From Rheinheimera pleomorphica (GTDB lineage: Bacteria; Pseudomonadota; Gammaproteobacteria; Enterobacterales; Alteromonadaceae): 64,000 bases of DNA. Numbering within the stretch: position 1 is the first letter of the stretch; each line of letters starts with the position of its first letter. The notes under the pieces were generated by a model. It saw only the letters and a list, made by a program, of their open reading frames with translations. It was not told the origin of the DNA and made no database searches. This document shows, piece after piece, positions 28,548-39,369 of the stretch. The position numbers were made by a program, and so were the translations under genes. The stretch lies in the NCBI RefSeq assembly GCF_011634895.1, contig NZ_SIRR01000008.1:1-64000 (forward strand), in the 5' to 3' direction.

Positions 28548-30032
28548 ATGTCTGCCGTAACAACTAAACCGGTATCGATGCCTGACGCCTTTGTCATCCT
28601 GTTTTTCGTGATGATATTGGCAGCAGTCGCATCGCATCTGGTACCTGCCGGCGCTTTTACGTTGCTGGAGCCGGCGCCAGTGGCTGAAGGCGCTGCCAAA
28701 CTAAAGGGCAAAATAGACCCCGACAGCTTTAGCTTCGCCGCCGATAGCCAACAGGGTGTACCGCTGTTTGCTGAAGGCGGCGGTATTGGCTTTTTTAACT
28801 ATGCCTTTGAAGGCCTGGTGTCAGGCGATAAATGGGGCTCTGCCGTTGGTGTGGTGGCCTTTATTCTGCTCACCGGCGGTGCCTTTGGCATCATTATGAA
28901 AACCGGTGCTATTCACAACGGCATTCTGGCCTTAATAGACAAAACCAAACGGATGGAGTTTTTGTTTATTCCGCTGATGTTTGGCCTGTTCTCGTTAGGC
29001 GGCGCTGTGTTTGGTATGGGCGAAGAGGCTATTGCCTTTTGTATCGTGCTGCTGCCGCTGATGCTGGCACTGGGCTACGATGCCATTACTACTGTGCTGG
29101 TAACTTATGTCGCAACCCAAATTGGTTTTGCCACCTCCTGGATGAACCCGTTTAATGTGGCTATTGCCCAGGGCATTGCCGAAATACCGCTGATGTCAGG
29201 CAAAGATCTGCGTATTGTTATGTGGGCCGTGTTTACGCTGTTTGGCATGATCTTTACCCTGCGCTACGCCGCTAAAGTAAAAGCTAAACCAGAGCTGTCA
29301 CTCAGTTATGCTACTGATCAAAAGCTAAGAGCACAACAAAGCGCCGATGCCAAAAACAGCTATAGCCGGCTGGACTCGGTGATCCTGCTGGCGTTTTTTG
29401 CCGGCCTGGTGTGGATAATCTGGGGTGTCACCACGCGCGAATACTATATACCCGAAATTGCCAGTCAGTTTTTTACCATTGGCGTGGTTATCGCCGTTAT
29501 CGCCGTGCTGGGCAAACGTTTAACGATGAATGAAGCCGCTGATGGCTTTAAACACGGTGCAGCCGAACTGCTGCCAGCAGCGCTGATTGTTGGTTTGGCC
29601 AAAGGCATAGTGCTGTTGCTCGGTGGCGATGAGGCTGACTCGCCGTCAGTGCTCAATACCCTGCTGTATTACAGCGGCCAGCTACTTGGCGATTTGCCAG
29701 CGTATTTATCTGCCTGGTTAATGCTGATTATTCAGTCAGTAATTAACTTCTTTGTTGCCTCCGGCTCCGGCCAGGCGGCGCTGACTATGCCACTCATTGC
29801 GCCACTGGCCGATTTAGTCGGACTTTCACGCCAGATTGCGGTATTAGCTTTTCAGCTTGGCGATGGCCTGACCAACTGTATTATCCCCACTTCTGCGGCG
29901 TTAATCGGTTGCCTGGGTGTGGTAAGGGTTGACTGGACAGTGTGGTTCCGTTTTGTCTGGAAACTACAACTCTGGCTGTTCCTGCTGGCCAGCGCCTTTA
30001 TGTTTATTGCCGTTGCCACAGCTTATCAATAA
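28548..30032 (+). CDS. YfcC-family inner-membrane permease
   Basis: The 494-residue protein has about twelve membrane segments and matches the YfcC family (C4-dicarboxylate/arginine-ornithine-type, DcuC superfamily). Visible signatures are SHLVPAGAF near the start, FGMGEEAIAF, and the C-terminal SGSGQAALTMPLIAPLADL. It should carry an amino acid or dipeptide across the inner membrane. An AGGATCATTTT ribosome region precedes the ATG. It sits between the TonB receptor and an IadA-like dipeptidase. A beta-aspartyl dipeptide is the most consistent substrate, but this is inferred from context only. Confidence 0.85.
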   Translation: MSAVTTKPVSMPDAFVILFFVMILAAVASHLVPAGAFTLLEPAPVAEGAAKLKGKIDPDSFSFAADSQQGVPLFAEGGGIGFFNYAFEGLVSGDKWGSAVGVVAFILLTGGAFGIIMKTGAIHNGILALIDKTKRMEFLFIPLMFGLFSLGGAVFGMGEEAIAFCIVLLPLMLALGYDAITTVLVTYVATQIGFATSWMNPFNVAIAQGIAEIPLMSGKDLRIVMWAVFTLFGMIFTLRYAAKVKAKPELSLSYATDQKLRAQQSADAKNSYSRLDSVILLAFFAGLVWIIWGVTTREYYIPEIASQFFTIGVVIAVIAVLGKRLTMNEAADGFKHGAAELLPAALIVGLAKGIVLLLGGDEADSPSVLNTLLYYSGQLLGDLPAYLSAWLMLIIQSVINFFVASGSGQAALTMPLIAPLADLVGLSRQIAVLAFQLGDGLTNCIIPTSAALIGCLGVVRVDWTVWFRFVWKLQLWLFLLASAFMFIAVATAYQ

Positions 30033-30061
30033 CAGCTTCAGGGCTGTTTAAGGTTATTATT

Positions 30062-31243
30062 TTGAACAATATCATACTTATAAAAAATGCCGAGGTGCTA
30101 ACGCCAATGCCCATCGGTAAAAAAGACGTAGTACTGGCCGGCAACACTATTGCCGCCATGGGTGATGATTTTAATCTGGCCAGCAGCAATTTACCGGTAA
30201 CGGTAATAGACGGCAGCGGCTATTACCTTACGCCGGGCTTTGTCGATTCGCTGGTGCATTTTATCGGCGGTGGCGGTGAAGGCGGTTTTGCCACCCGCAC
30301 GCCGGAAATGCAATTAACCGATGCCACTTTAGGCGGCGTCACTACGGCTATTGGCGTTTTGGGTACTGATGCCACCACCCGCACCTTAACCAACCTGTTG
30401 GCCAAAGCCCATGCGCTGGAAAGCGAAGGCATCAGCACTTATTGCCATACCGGCTCTTATGAAATTCCCTGCCGTACCCTGACCGGCAATATCACCGATG
30501 ACTTAATCCTGATCGATAAGTTTATCGGTGTCGGCGAAATCGCCATCAGCGATCACCGCTCATCACAGCCCACCACAGACGAAATCCGCAAAGTGGCGGC
30601 CGCGGCGCGGGTTGGCGGTATTTTAGCCGGCAAAAGTGGCGTGGTCAGTGTGCATATGGGCGCCGGCGAGCGCATTTTACAGCCGCTGTATCAGGCGGTA
30701 GCAGGCACAGAGCTGAAGTTAAAACAGTTCTACCCTACCCATATGAACCGCAACCGCCGCGTGTTTGAAGCAGCTCTTGAATTTGCCACTAAAGGCGGCG
30801 TAATTGACTTTACCACCAGCACCACCGAGTTTGATTTAAAACACGGCGAAGTCGCCGCCGCCGCGGCGCTGGCCGAAGCACTGGCCTTTGGCATTACGCC
30901 AATGCAGCTGACACTTAGCTCAGACGGTAACGCCAGCCTGCCCATTTATAATGATGACGGCGAGTTGTTAGGCTTGCAGGTAGGTAGCGTGCAAAGCTTG
31001 TATCAAAGCGCCCGTGACGCGGTATTAACGCACAAGGTGGCGTTATCCGATGCCATTTGCAGTATTACTGCCGCGCCGGCCGCCATACTGGGTTTAAAGC
31101 AAAAAGGCCGCCTAGGGCAAAACCTTGATGCCGATCTGGTATTGCTACGCCGCGACGACTTAGCCGTCGATACGGTGATAGCCAAAGGCAAGCTGCTGGT
31201 GCAACAGAGCAAAGCACTGGTAAAAGGTACTTTTGAGCGCTAA
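30062..31243 (+). CDS. iadA: Isoaspartyl dipeptidase (IadA-like amidohydrolase)
   Basis: From the TTG at 30062 the protein has 393 residues, close to the 390 of E. coli IadA. A longer reading from 29942 would overlap the permease gene by 91 bases and adds unrelated residues. The sequence follows IadA throughout (IGGGGEGG, TRTPE, GTD, ISDHRS, VHMG, PTHMNRN, LSSDGNAS, VKGTFE). IadA hydrolyses beta-aspartyl dipeptides in the cytoplasm. Remembered E. coli metal ligands His70, His201, His230 and Asp285 are matched. His68 is replaced by Leu (DSLVHF) and the bridging Lys162 by Glu (VGEIAISDH). Activity with an altered metal site is therefore uncertain. Confidence 0.88.
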   Translation: MNNIILIKNAEVLTPMPIGKKDVVLAGNTIAAMGDDFNLASSNLPVTVIDGSGYYLTPGFVDSLVHFIGGGGEGGFATRTPEMQLTDATLGGVTTAIGVLGTDATTRTLTNLLAKAHALESEGISTYCHTGSYEIPCRTLTGNITDDLILIDKFIGVGEIAISDHRSSQPTTDEIRKVAAAARVGGILAGKSGVVSVHMGAGERILQPLYQAVAGTELKLKQFYPTHMNRNRRVFEAALEFATKGGVIDFTTSTTEFDLKHGEVAAAAALAEALAFGITPMQLTLSSDGNASLPIYNDDGELLGLQVGSVQSLYQSARDAVLTHKVALSDAICSITAAPAAILGLKQKGRLGQNLDADLVLLRRDDLAVDTVIAKGKLLVQQSKALVKGTFER

Positions 31244-31300
31244 CAGCAAATAGCAACAATTCGCATAAATATGGCGCCTTTCGCCATAACAACCTTGATA

Positions 31301-31326
31301 AAAAAGCTGCTATGGCAGCTTTTTTT
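31301..31326. terminator. Terminator of the cyanophycin-type operon
   Basis: AAAAAGCTGC-TATG-GCAGCTTTTT is a perfect 10-bp hairpin followed by further T, 57 bases after the iadA stop. It is symmetrical enough to act in both directions. A second hairpin (TATGGC/GCCATA) lies just before it. Confidence 0.9.
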
Positions 31327-31473
31327 ATTGTGCCAACTGCTATCATTGCTAAAAATACCGCCAATTCATGTAATTAATTTTCAATTTCAAAACTGCGCTT
31401 TCTGCGTTATATCACCGGCTTTACAGCACAAAGTCAGCTTGCTTTTTTCGGCAAAGCGCGGTATACCTGTACG

Positions 31474-31562
31474 CTCTTGAACGTTTAGATGGCTAAACAT
31501 TTCAAGAGTAAATACTCTACAACGCATTGACCTCTGAAAGAGTAACCGTTATTTTCTTTCAG
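31474..31562 (+). promoter_or_regulatory. gltB promoter region with three dyads
   Basis: A promoter is seen with -35 TTGACC (31527-31532), a 17-bp spacer and -10 TATTTT (31550-31555). Just upstream lies a long imperfect inverted repeat CTCTTGAAcGTTTAG-ATGG-CTAAACaTTTCAAGAG (31474-31508), written here with lower-case mismatches. A palindrome AGAGTA-AA-TACTCT follows (31505-31518), and a third dyad CTGAAAG...CTTTCAG overlaps the promoter. They are likely regulator sites for nitrogen control of glutamate synthase. The remainder of 31327-31646 is A/T-rich and gene-free. Confidence 0.55.
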
Positions 31563-31646
31563 CAGCAGCAAAAACCATTAATAAGAATAATAATTCATAA
31601 ATAGTAAATATTTATTTAAATATCAGGACAAGTGTGGAGGTTAGTC

Positions 31647-34600
31647 ATGGCGTTGTACCAGCACAGTCAGGCAAGAGAAAACTGTGGCTTCGGTCTGATC
31701 GCACATCTGGAAGGTGCAGCCAGCCACCGGATCGTCAGAACTGCCATTAACGGCCTTGACCGTATGCAGCACCGCGGCGGTATTTCTGCCGACGGTAAAA
31801 CCGGTGATGGTTGTGGTTTGTTAATGCAAAAACCGGACAGTTTTTTCCGCGCTATCGCCGAAGAAAACGGCTGGAACTTAGCGAAAAAATACGGCGTCGG
31901 CATGATTTTCCTAAGTCAGGATCCGGTAAAAGCGGCGCTGGCAAAAAAAATTATCGCCCAGGAAATTGGTCGCGAAACCCTGACATTGGTGGCCTGGCGC
32001 ACTGTGCCGGTCGACAGCAGCGTGCTTGGCCCATTGGCGCTTAGCTCTATGCCGCAAATTGAGCAGGTTATTGTAAATGCACCACACGGCTGGGGCGATC
32101 ATGACTTAGAGCGTCGCCTGTATATGGTGCGCCGCCGTATTGAAAAACAGCTTAGCGACGATAGCGACTTCTATATTCCCAGCTTCTCATCGCTGGTCAC
32201 CGTATTTAAAGGCCTGATGATGCCGGCCGATCTGCCGCGCTATTATCTGGATTTGGCCGATATCCGCATGGAAACCGCCATTTGCGTGTTCCACCAGCGC
32301 TTTTCTACCAATACTATGCCGCGTTGGCAGCTGGCGCAGCCGTTTCGCTTTTTAGCCCATAACGGTGAAATTAATACCATTACCGGTAACCGCCAATGGG
32401 CCCGGGCCCGCCAGTATAAGTTTTCCTCGCCGCTGTTAAGTGATCTGCAGGACGCTGCGCCTTTTGTCAGCCAAAGCGGCTCAGACTCCAGCTCACTGGA
32501 TAATATGCTCGAATTGCTATTAGCCGGTGGTATGGATTTATTCCGCGCCATGCGCTTGCTGGTACCGCCAGCCTGGCAGGGCAACCGGGTGATGGACGAC
32601 AACTTAAAAGCCTTCTATGAGTTTAACTCCATGCATATGGAGCCATGGGACGGCCCGGCCGGTATCGTGATGACCAACGGTCAGCATGTGGCCTGTAATT
32701 TAGACCGTAACGGTTTGCGCCCAGCGCGCTTTGTGATTACCCGCGACAAGTTAATTACACTGGCTTCAGAGGTCGGCATTTGGGATTACACACCGGATGA
32801 AGTCGTGGAAAAAGGCCGCGTTGGCCCGGGTGAAATGCTGGCGGTAGATACTACCACTGGCAAAATCTGGCGCTCGGATGAAATTGATGCTGATTTAATG
32901 GCGCGCCACACTTACCGTGACTGGTTAAACGCCAACGTGCAGCGGCTGGTCCCCTACGAGCAATACGAAACCGACCTTATCGGTAAACGCGTATTCTCTG
33001 ACGATGATATGCTGGTACTGCATAAGCTGTTTAACTACAGCTATGAAGAAATCGATCAGGTGATGACAGTGCTGGCCAAAGATGGTCAGGAAGCGGTTGG
33101 CTCTATGGGTGATGACACGCCAATGGCGGTACTGTCGCGCAAGCCACGCACCCTGTACGATTACTTCCGCCAGCAATTTGCCCAGGTGACAAACCCGCCA
33201 ATAGATCCGCTGCGCGAAGCGCACGTGATGTCACTGGCCACCAGTATTGGCCGCGAGCATAACGTGTTTAAAGAAACTGCCGGTTACGCACGGCGTATTC
33301 AGTTTGAATCGCCGGTGATGATGTACTCCGACTTAAAGCAGTTAAAGCAGGCGGATGAAAAGTATTACAAGCACCAGATCTTCTCGCTGAATTTTGACCC
33401 GACTGCACTTAATTTGGAGCAAGCAGTAACCCAGCTGTGTCAGGACGTCATCACAGCGGTGCGTGATAACAATGTGGTGCTGGTAATGTTAACTGACCGG
33501 CGCATCGAGCAAGGCAAACTGCCAATACCTGCAGCGATGGCAGTAGGTGCGGTGCAACATGCGCTGGTTAATGCTCAGCTACGCTGCGACTCCAACATTA
33601 TTGTCGAAACGGCCACCGCGCGCGACCCGCACCATTTCGCCGTATTAATTGGCCTGGGTGCTACCGGTATCTACCCGTTTTTAGCCTATGAAACGGTCGA
33701 GCAGCTGGTAGAAAAAGGCGTGATTAACTTAACCGCGCGCCAGGCAGTACTGAACTATCGTAAAGGCATTAATAAAGGCCTGTACAAGATCATGTCGAAA
33801 ATGGGCATTTCAACCGTGGCCAGCTATCGCTGCTCTAACCTGTTTGAAGCCGTCGGTATTGATAAAGCGGTGATGCAGCAATGCTTCACTGATATCCCCT
33901 CGCGCCTGGGTGGTGCCGGTTTTGAAGATTTCCAGCAGGATATCCAATTACTTGCCAATGTCGCCTGGCTTAAACGCAAGCCGCTAAACCACGGTGGTTT
34001 GTTAAAGTACGTGCACGATGGTGAATACCATGCCTACAACCCGGATGTAGTACAAACGCTGCAAAAAGCGGTGCGCTCAGGTAAATACGAGGATTACCAG
34101 CAGTACAGCCGTATTGTAAACCAGCGCCCGGTGGCCCATCTGCGCGACCTGTTTAAATTGAACGACGCCGCTGCCGTGCCGCTGGAGCAGGTAGAAACCG
34201 AAGATAAGCTGTATCCGCGTTTTGACAGTGCCGCTATGTCTATCGGCGCTTTAAGCCCGGAAGCGCATGAAGCGCTGGCCATTGCGATGAACCGTTTAGG
34301 CGGGCGCTCTAACTCGGGTGAAGGTGGTGAAGATCCGCGCCGCTTTGGCACCGAGAAAAACTCCAAAATTAAGCAGGTGGCATCAGGCCGCTTTGGCGTA
34401 ACGCCGCATTATCTGGTCAACGCTGAAGTTATTCAGATTAAAGTGGCGCAAGGCGCTAAGCCGGGTGAAGGTGGTCAGCTGCCGGGTGAAAAAGTGACCG
34501 CCGAAATTGCCCGTCTGCGCTATTCAGTGCCGGGTGTAACGCTGATATCACCGCCGCCGCACCATGATATTTACTCGATTGAAGATTTAGCCCAGCTGAT

Positions 34601-36107
34601 CTTCGATTTAAAACAGGTTAACCCGCAGGCGTTGATTTCAGTAAAACTGGTATCCGAGCCCGGCATCGGCACTATCGCTACCGGTGTGGCGAAAGCCTAT
34701 GCCGATTTAATTACCGTGTCCGGTTATGACGGTGGTACCGGCGCCAGCCCGTTAACTTCAGTGAAGTACGCAGGTAGCCCGTGGGAGCTTGGTTTAGCTG
34801 AAGTGCATCAAGCCTTAGTTGAAAACGGCCTGCGCGATCGCGTGCGCTTGCAAGTTGATGGCGGCTTAAAAACCGGCCTCGATGTGATTAAAGCCGCGAT
34901 TTTAGGCGCCGAAAGCTTCGGCTTTGGTACCGGCCCTATGGTAGCGCTGGGCTGTAAGTTCCTGCGTATTTGCCATTTAAATAACTGCGCTACTGGTGTG
35001 GCAACACAAGATGCAACGCTGCGCCGTGACCACTTTAACGGCCTGCCAGAGATGGTGATGAACTACTTTAAGTTCTTAGCCTTTGAAGTGCGCGAGTTAA
35101 TGGCGCAGCTTGGCGTAACCGAGCTAACGCAGCTTATCGGCCGCACTGATTTATTAAGCGTTAAAGACAGCGAAACGCAAAAGCAGGCACGGCTGGATTT
35201 AACGCCTATTCTGCAAGCCAGCGGCGTGCAATCAGACAAAGCCTTGTACTGCGTGCAAAACAATAAACCTTTTGATGAAGGTGCATTAAACCAGCAATTG
35301 TTAGGGCGCTGCGAGCAGATGGTACTTAACAAAACCGGTGGCCAGCTAAGCTTTAGTATTCGCAATACTGACCGCTCGGTCGGTGCTGCGCTGTCGGGCT
35401 TTATTGCCCGTCAGCATGGTAATCAGGGCATGGCAACCGATCCGATCCGCATTCGCTTTAACGGCACCGCAGGCCAGAGCTTTGGCGTATGGAACGCCGG
35501 TGGCCTGCATATGTCGCTGCAGGGCGATGCCAACGACTACGTCGGTAAAGGCATGACCGGCGGTATGCTGGCGATTTACCCGGCCAAGGGCGCCGCCTTC
35601 GCCAAAAACGGCTTTACCATTGCCGGTAATACTTGCTTATACGGCGCCACCGGTGGCCGGTTGTATGCTGCCGGCCAGGTCGGCGAGCGCTTTGCCGTAC
35701 GTAACTCCGGCGCATTAGCGGTAGTTGAAGGCACCGGCGATAACTGCTGTGAATATATGACTGGCGGTGTGGTCGTGGTACTGGGCTGCACCGGGGTTAA
35801 CTTTGGTGCCGGTATGACCGGAGGCTTCGCTTACCTGTTAGATGAGCAGGACGATTTAGCGCTTAGGTTAAACCCTGAGCTGGTCGAGGCACTGGATGTC
35901 AGCACGCCGATACTACAGGAGCACCTGCGTAGCTTATTGCACCAGCACGTTGAGGAAACCGGCAGCGAAAAAGCACAGAGGATCTTAAACGACTTTGGCA
36001 ATTATTTAAGTAAATTCAAGCTGGTAAAACCAAAAACCAGCGATGTAAACACCTTGCTGGGACACCGCGCACGCTCGTCAGCCGAGCTGCGGGTTCAGGC
36101 GATGTAG
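31647..36107 (+). CDS. gltB: Glutamate synthase large subunit
   Basis: The product has about 1486 residues from the ATG at 31647, which has GGAGG seven bases upstream; a GTG at 31632 lies inside the ribosome site region and is unlikely. A short pro-segment precedes the N-terminal nucleophile Cys in ARENCGFGLIAH, which is exposed after cleavage. The order is glutaminase, central domain, FMN-binding synthase domain (PGEGGQLPGEKV, SGYDGGTGASPL), a [3Fe-4S] cluster cysteine set (CKFLRICHLNNCATGVATQ) and the beta-helix GXXGXXXG domain. With GltD it makes two glutamates from glutamine and 2-oxoglutarate with NADPH. Confidence 0.98.
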   Translation: MALYQHSQARENCGFGLIAHLEGAASHRIVRTAINGLDRMQHRGGISADGKTGDGCGLLMQKPDSFFRAIAEENGWNLAKKYGVGMIFLSQDPVKAALAKKIIAQEIGRETLTLVAWRTVPVDSSVLGPLALSSMPQIEQVIVNAPHGWGDHDLERRLYMVRRRIEKQLSDDSDFYIPSFSSLVTVFKGLMMPADLPRYYLDLADIRMETAICVFHQRFSTNTMPRWQLAQPFRFLAHNGEINTITGNRQWARARQYKFSSPLLSDLQDAAPFVSQSGSDSSSLDNMLELLLAGGMDLFRAMRLLVPPAWQGNRVMDDNLKAFYEFNSMHMEPWDGPAGIVMTNGQHVACNLDRNGLRPARFVITRDKLITLASEVGIWDYTPDEVVEKGRVGPGEMLAVDTTTGKIWRSDEIDADLMARHTYRDWLNANVQRLVPYEQYETDLIGKRVFSDDDMLVLHKLFNYSYEEIDQVMTVLAKDGQEAVGSMGDDTPMAVLSRKPRTLYDYFRQQFAQVTNPPIDPLREAHVMSLATSIGREHNVFKETAGYARRIQFESPVMMYSDLKQLKQADEKYYKHQIFSLNFDPTALNLEQAVTQLCQDVITAVRDNNVVLVMLTDRRIEQGKLPIPAAMAVGAVQHALVNAQLRCDSNIIVETATARDPHHFAVLIGLGATGIYPFLAYETVEQLVEKGVINLTARQAVLNYRKGINKGLYKIMSKMGISTVASYRCSNLFEAVGIDKAVMQQCFTDIPSRLGGAGFEDFQQDIQLLANVAWLKRKPLNHGGLLKYVHDGEYHAYNPDVVQTLQKAVRSGKYEDYQQYSRIVNQRPVAHLRDLFKLNDAAAVPLEQVETEDKLYPRFDSAAMSIGALSPEAHEALAIAMNRLGGRSNSGEGGEDPRRFGTEKNSKIKQVASGRFGVTPHYLVNAEVIQIKVAQGAKPGEGGQLPGEKVTAEIARLRYSVPGVTLISPPPHHDIYSIEDLAQLIFDLKQVNPQALISVKLVSEPGIGTIATGVAKAYADLITVSGYDGGTGASPLTSVKYAGSPWELGLAEVHQALVENGLRDRVRLQVDGGLKTGLDVIKAAILGAESFGFGTGPMVALGCKFLRICHLNNCATGVATQDATLRRDHFNGLPEMVMNYFKFLAFEVRELMAQLGVTELTQLIGRTDLLSVKDSETQKQARLDLTPILQASGVQSDKALYCVQNNKPFDEGALNQQLLGRCEQMVLNKTGGQLSFSIRNTDRSVGAALSGFIARQHGNQGMATDPIRIRFNGTAGQSFGVWNAGGLHMSLQGDANDYVGKGMTGGMLAIYPAKGAAFAKNGFTIAGNTCLYGATGGRLYAAGQVGERFAVRNSGALAVVEGTGDNCCEYMTGGVVVVLGCTGVNFGAGMTGGFAYLLDEQDDLALRLNPELVEALDVSTPILQEHLRSLLHQHVEETGSEKAQRILNDFGNYLSKFKLVKPKTSDVNTLLGHRARSSAELRVQAM

Positions 36108-37529
<1,422 letters not shown>

Positions 37530-37545
37530 GCTTGGAAGTATAAGT

Positions 37546-37802
37546 AGCGAGATTAAACTGCCGGTTTAAGCGAAATGCCCGAACCGGCTGTTGCCATCCG
37601 CAGCTGATAACTATGTAAGCGAGATTGAACTGCCTGTTGAGGCTAAATACTCGAACCGGCTTACCCACGCCGACACGCCGTAAACCCATCCCTGGGGGCT
37701 CGTCTCAGCCCGTCCGGGGCTTCAACGGTCAGCTTAGGGTAAGCCTAATCTCGCTTTATCGTTTCCGGTTGTAGGTTCGGAACGTGGGCAAACCGGTTCG
37801 AG
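37546..37802. repeat. Intergenic repeat element between gltD and rraA
   Basis: Two related direct copies start GCGAGATTNAACTGCC and end TCGAACCGGCT or CCGAACCGGCT (37546-37589 and 37617-37662). On the right, inverted parts of the same unit occur: AATCTCGCTT (37747-37756) and TGGGCAAACCGGTTCGAG (37785-37802). The middle contains a ACGCCGTAAACCCATCCC stretch of a kind I recall from repeats in other marine gammaproteobacteria. It looks like a non-autonomous repeat or MITE-like element; no transposase is present. Confidence 0.6.
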
Positions 37803-37848
37803 CCTAAAACCCAAACCATCCGCTCCACGAACAAAAAGGAGTCGAACA

Positions 37849-38331
37849 GTGCCGCCATTCACCCTACCCGATTTATGCGACGCCCATGCAGCTTATATTC
37901 GCGTAACTGAACCGATTTTCACCAACTACGGTGGCAAAACCGCCTTTGGCGGGCAAATTGTTACGGTGAAATGCTTTGAAGATAACTCCAAAGTAAAACA
38001 GCTGGTAGCCACATCGGGCCTAGGCAAAGTGTTAGTGGTAGACGGCGGCGGCTCGAAACGCCATGCACTTTTGGGCGATATGCTGGCCGAACAAGCGGCG
38101 AAAAACGGCTGGGAAGGGATAATTATCAACGGCTGTATTCGTGATATCGACGAAATACGCCAAACGCCGCTTGGCGTGCAGGCGCTGGGTATTCACCCAA
38201 TGAAAACCGACAAACGTGATTTAGGCGATATCAATGTCGCGGTTACGTTTGCCGGGGTAGATTTTATCCCCGGCCAGTTTGTCTATGCCGATAACAACGG
38301 CGTGCTGGTGGCGACTAAGGCGTTGCTGTAA
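37849..38331 (+). CDS. rraA: Ribonuclease E activity regulator RraA
   Basis: The 160-residue protein matches RraA in length and in the core [29 protein letters not shown] and [13 protein letters not shown]. RraA binds RNase E and lowers its activity; relatives also act as oxaloacetate decarboxylase/aldolases. The GTG start has AAGGAG seven bases upstream. The gene is complete, but its last 155 bases recur as fragments at 39370-39524 and, over the last 86 bases, at 42502-42587. A repeat element lies just upstream. Confidence 0.95.
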   Translation: MPPFTLPDLCDAHAAYIRVTEPIFTNYGGKTAFGGQIVTVKCFEDNSKVKQLVATSGLGKVLVVDGGGSKRHALLGDMLAEQAAKNGWEGIIINGCIRDIDEIRQTPLGVQALGIHPMKTDKRDLGDINVAVTFAGVDFIPGQFVYADNNGVLVATKALL

Positions 38332-38426
38332 TGTAAGTACTTTAGCGCGTAAGTTGTCGCAAATTTACAATACGGCCCAGCGTTAAGCCGCTATGCTCTT
38401 CTTAACCCATTTCAGGAGAGCCTCTA

Positions 38427-39356
38427 ATGCGCAACTTATACTTTACTCTGCTACTGGCATGCCCTCTGCTGCTAACACTACTGCCAACCAGCGTCGCAGC
38501 AAATAGCAACACAAGTTATCAGCAGATTAACTTAAACAGCTTCCCGGCGTTAACCCCTGTCTCACTGGCAAAGCTGGATGCCGGTAAACCGCTGTATGTA
38601 AAAATGTGGGCCAGTTGGTGTCAGCCTTGCATGGAACAAATGCCGCACTTTCAGGCGCTATATCAGCAGTATGGCGACAAGGTGAACTTTGTAGCGGTAA
38701 ACATTGATATTAATGAAAAAAGTGAGGAAATCGCAGCGGTGATTTCTCGCTTTCAGCTAAGTATGCCGGTATGGCTGGATGTTGAAGGTAAGCTTGCTGT
38801 AGCACTGGGCTTAGTAGGCACGCCCTACTCGGTTTTGATAAATACTAACGGTGACCAGGTGTATAAAAGCCATGAATCGGATGCGGTGTTAGATGGCTTT
38901 TTACAGCGTTTAGCAAAAGGCCAGCAACTACCTGCCGCTAACACCAGCGCGATAACCGCAGCGGCGCAGCAGCAACTGCTACAGCCGTATTTAACCGGCG
39001 AACACTCGCTGTTTTTTACTGCAACCTGGTGCGACTGGTATCTGGCCGACTCGCGCCCTGAAATGTCTAAAGCATGCAGCGATGCACAAAAAGGTTTAAA
39101 CCAGCTGTCCACAAAACTACCCGGGCCGCCGCTTAAGGTTATTGTTAATCACTTATGGACCGACGATAAAGCAGTAGCCGAGTTTAAAGAGAAGTATCAG
39201 CTTAACCTGCCGGTAAGTATTGACGAATATGGCGTACTGTTTCGCCAGTTTAATGTGCGCAATTTACCAATGTTACTTAAGATTAAAGACGGCAAAGTGC
39301 TTACAACGGTTACCGATTTCAACCAACCAAGCGCAGTCGAAAATCTGCCGGAATAA
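38427..39356 (+). CDS. Secreted tandem thioredoxin-like protein
   Basis: The 309-residue product has a signal peptide (cut near SVAA) and two thioredoxin-fold halves. The first, TlpA/ResA-like, has an intact redox motif Cys65-Gln-Pro-Cys68 in WASWCQPC and a cis-Pro in VGTPYSV. The second (about 185-309) starts with ATWCDWYL, where the second Cys of the motif is missing, and ends with RNLPMLLKIKDG. It should act in the periplasm, perhaps in disulfide reduction or cytochrome c maturation. AGGAGA precedes the ATG. It is the only gene in the block between rraA and the first rraA fragment. Confidence 0.82.
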   Translation: MRNLYFTLLLACPLLLTLLPTSVAANSNTSYQQINLNSFPALTPVSLAKLDAGKPLYVKMWASWCQPCMEQMPHFQALYQQYGDKVNFVAVNIDINEKSEEIAAVISRFQLSMPVWLDVEGKLAVALGLVGTPYSVLINTNGDQVYKSHESDAVLDGFLQRLAKGQQLPAANTSAITAAAQQQLLQPYLTGEHSLFFTATWCDWYLADSRPEMSKACSDAQKGLNQLSTKLPGPPLKVIVNHLWTDDKAVAEFKEKYQLNLPVSIDEYGVLFRQFNVRNLPMLLKIKDGKVLTTVTDFNQPSAVENLPE

Positions 39357-39369
39357 AGCCAGCGCCTAC

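Noticed and set aside
29942-30061. Extended N-terminus of the IadA-like protein
   Set aside because: It would run inside the permease gene in another frame and has no similarity to IadA. The TTG at 30062 gives the expected length.
38161-38331. Integron attC site formed by the GCCGGGG...CCCCGGC hairpin in the rraA end
   Set aside because: The hairpin is present in all three rraA ends, but the conserved core sites (RYYYAAC and GTTRRRY) of attC are not convincingly placed and no integron integrase is present.
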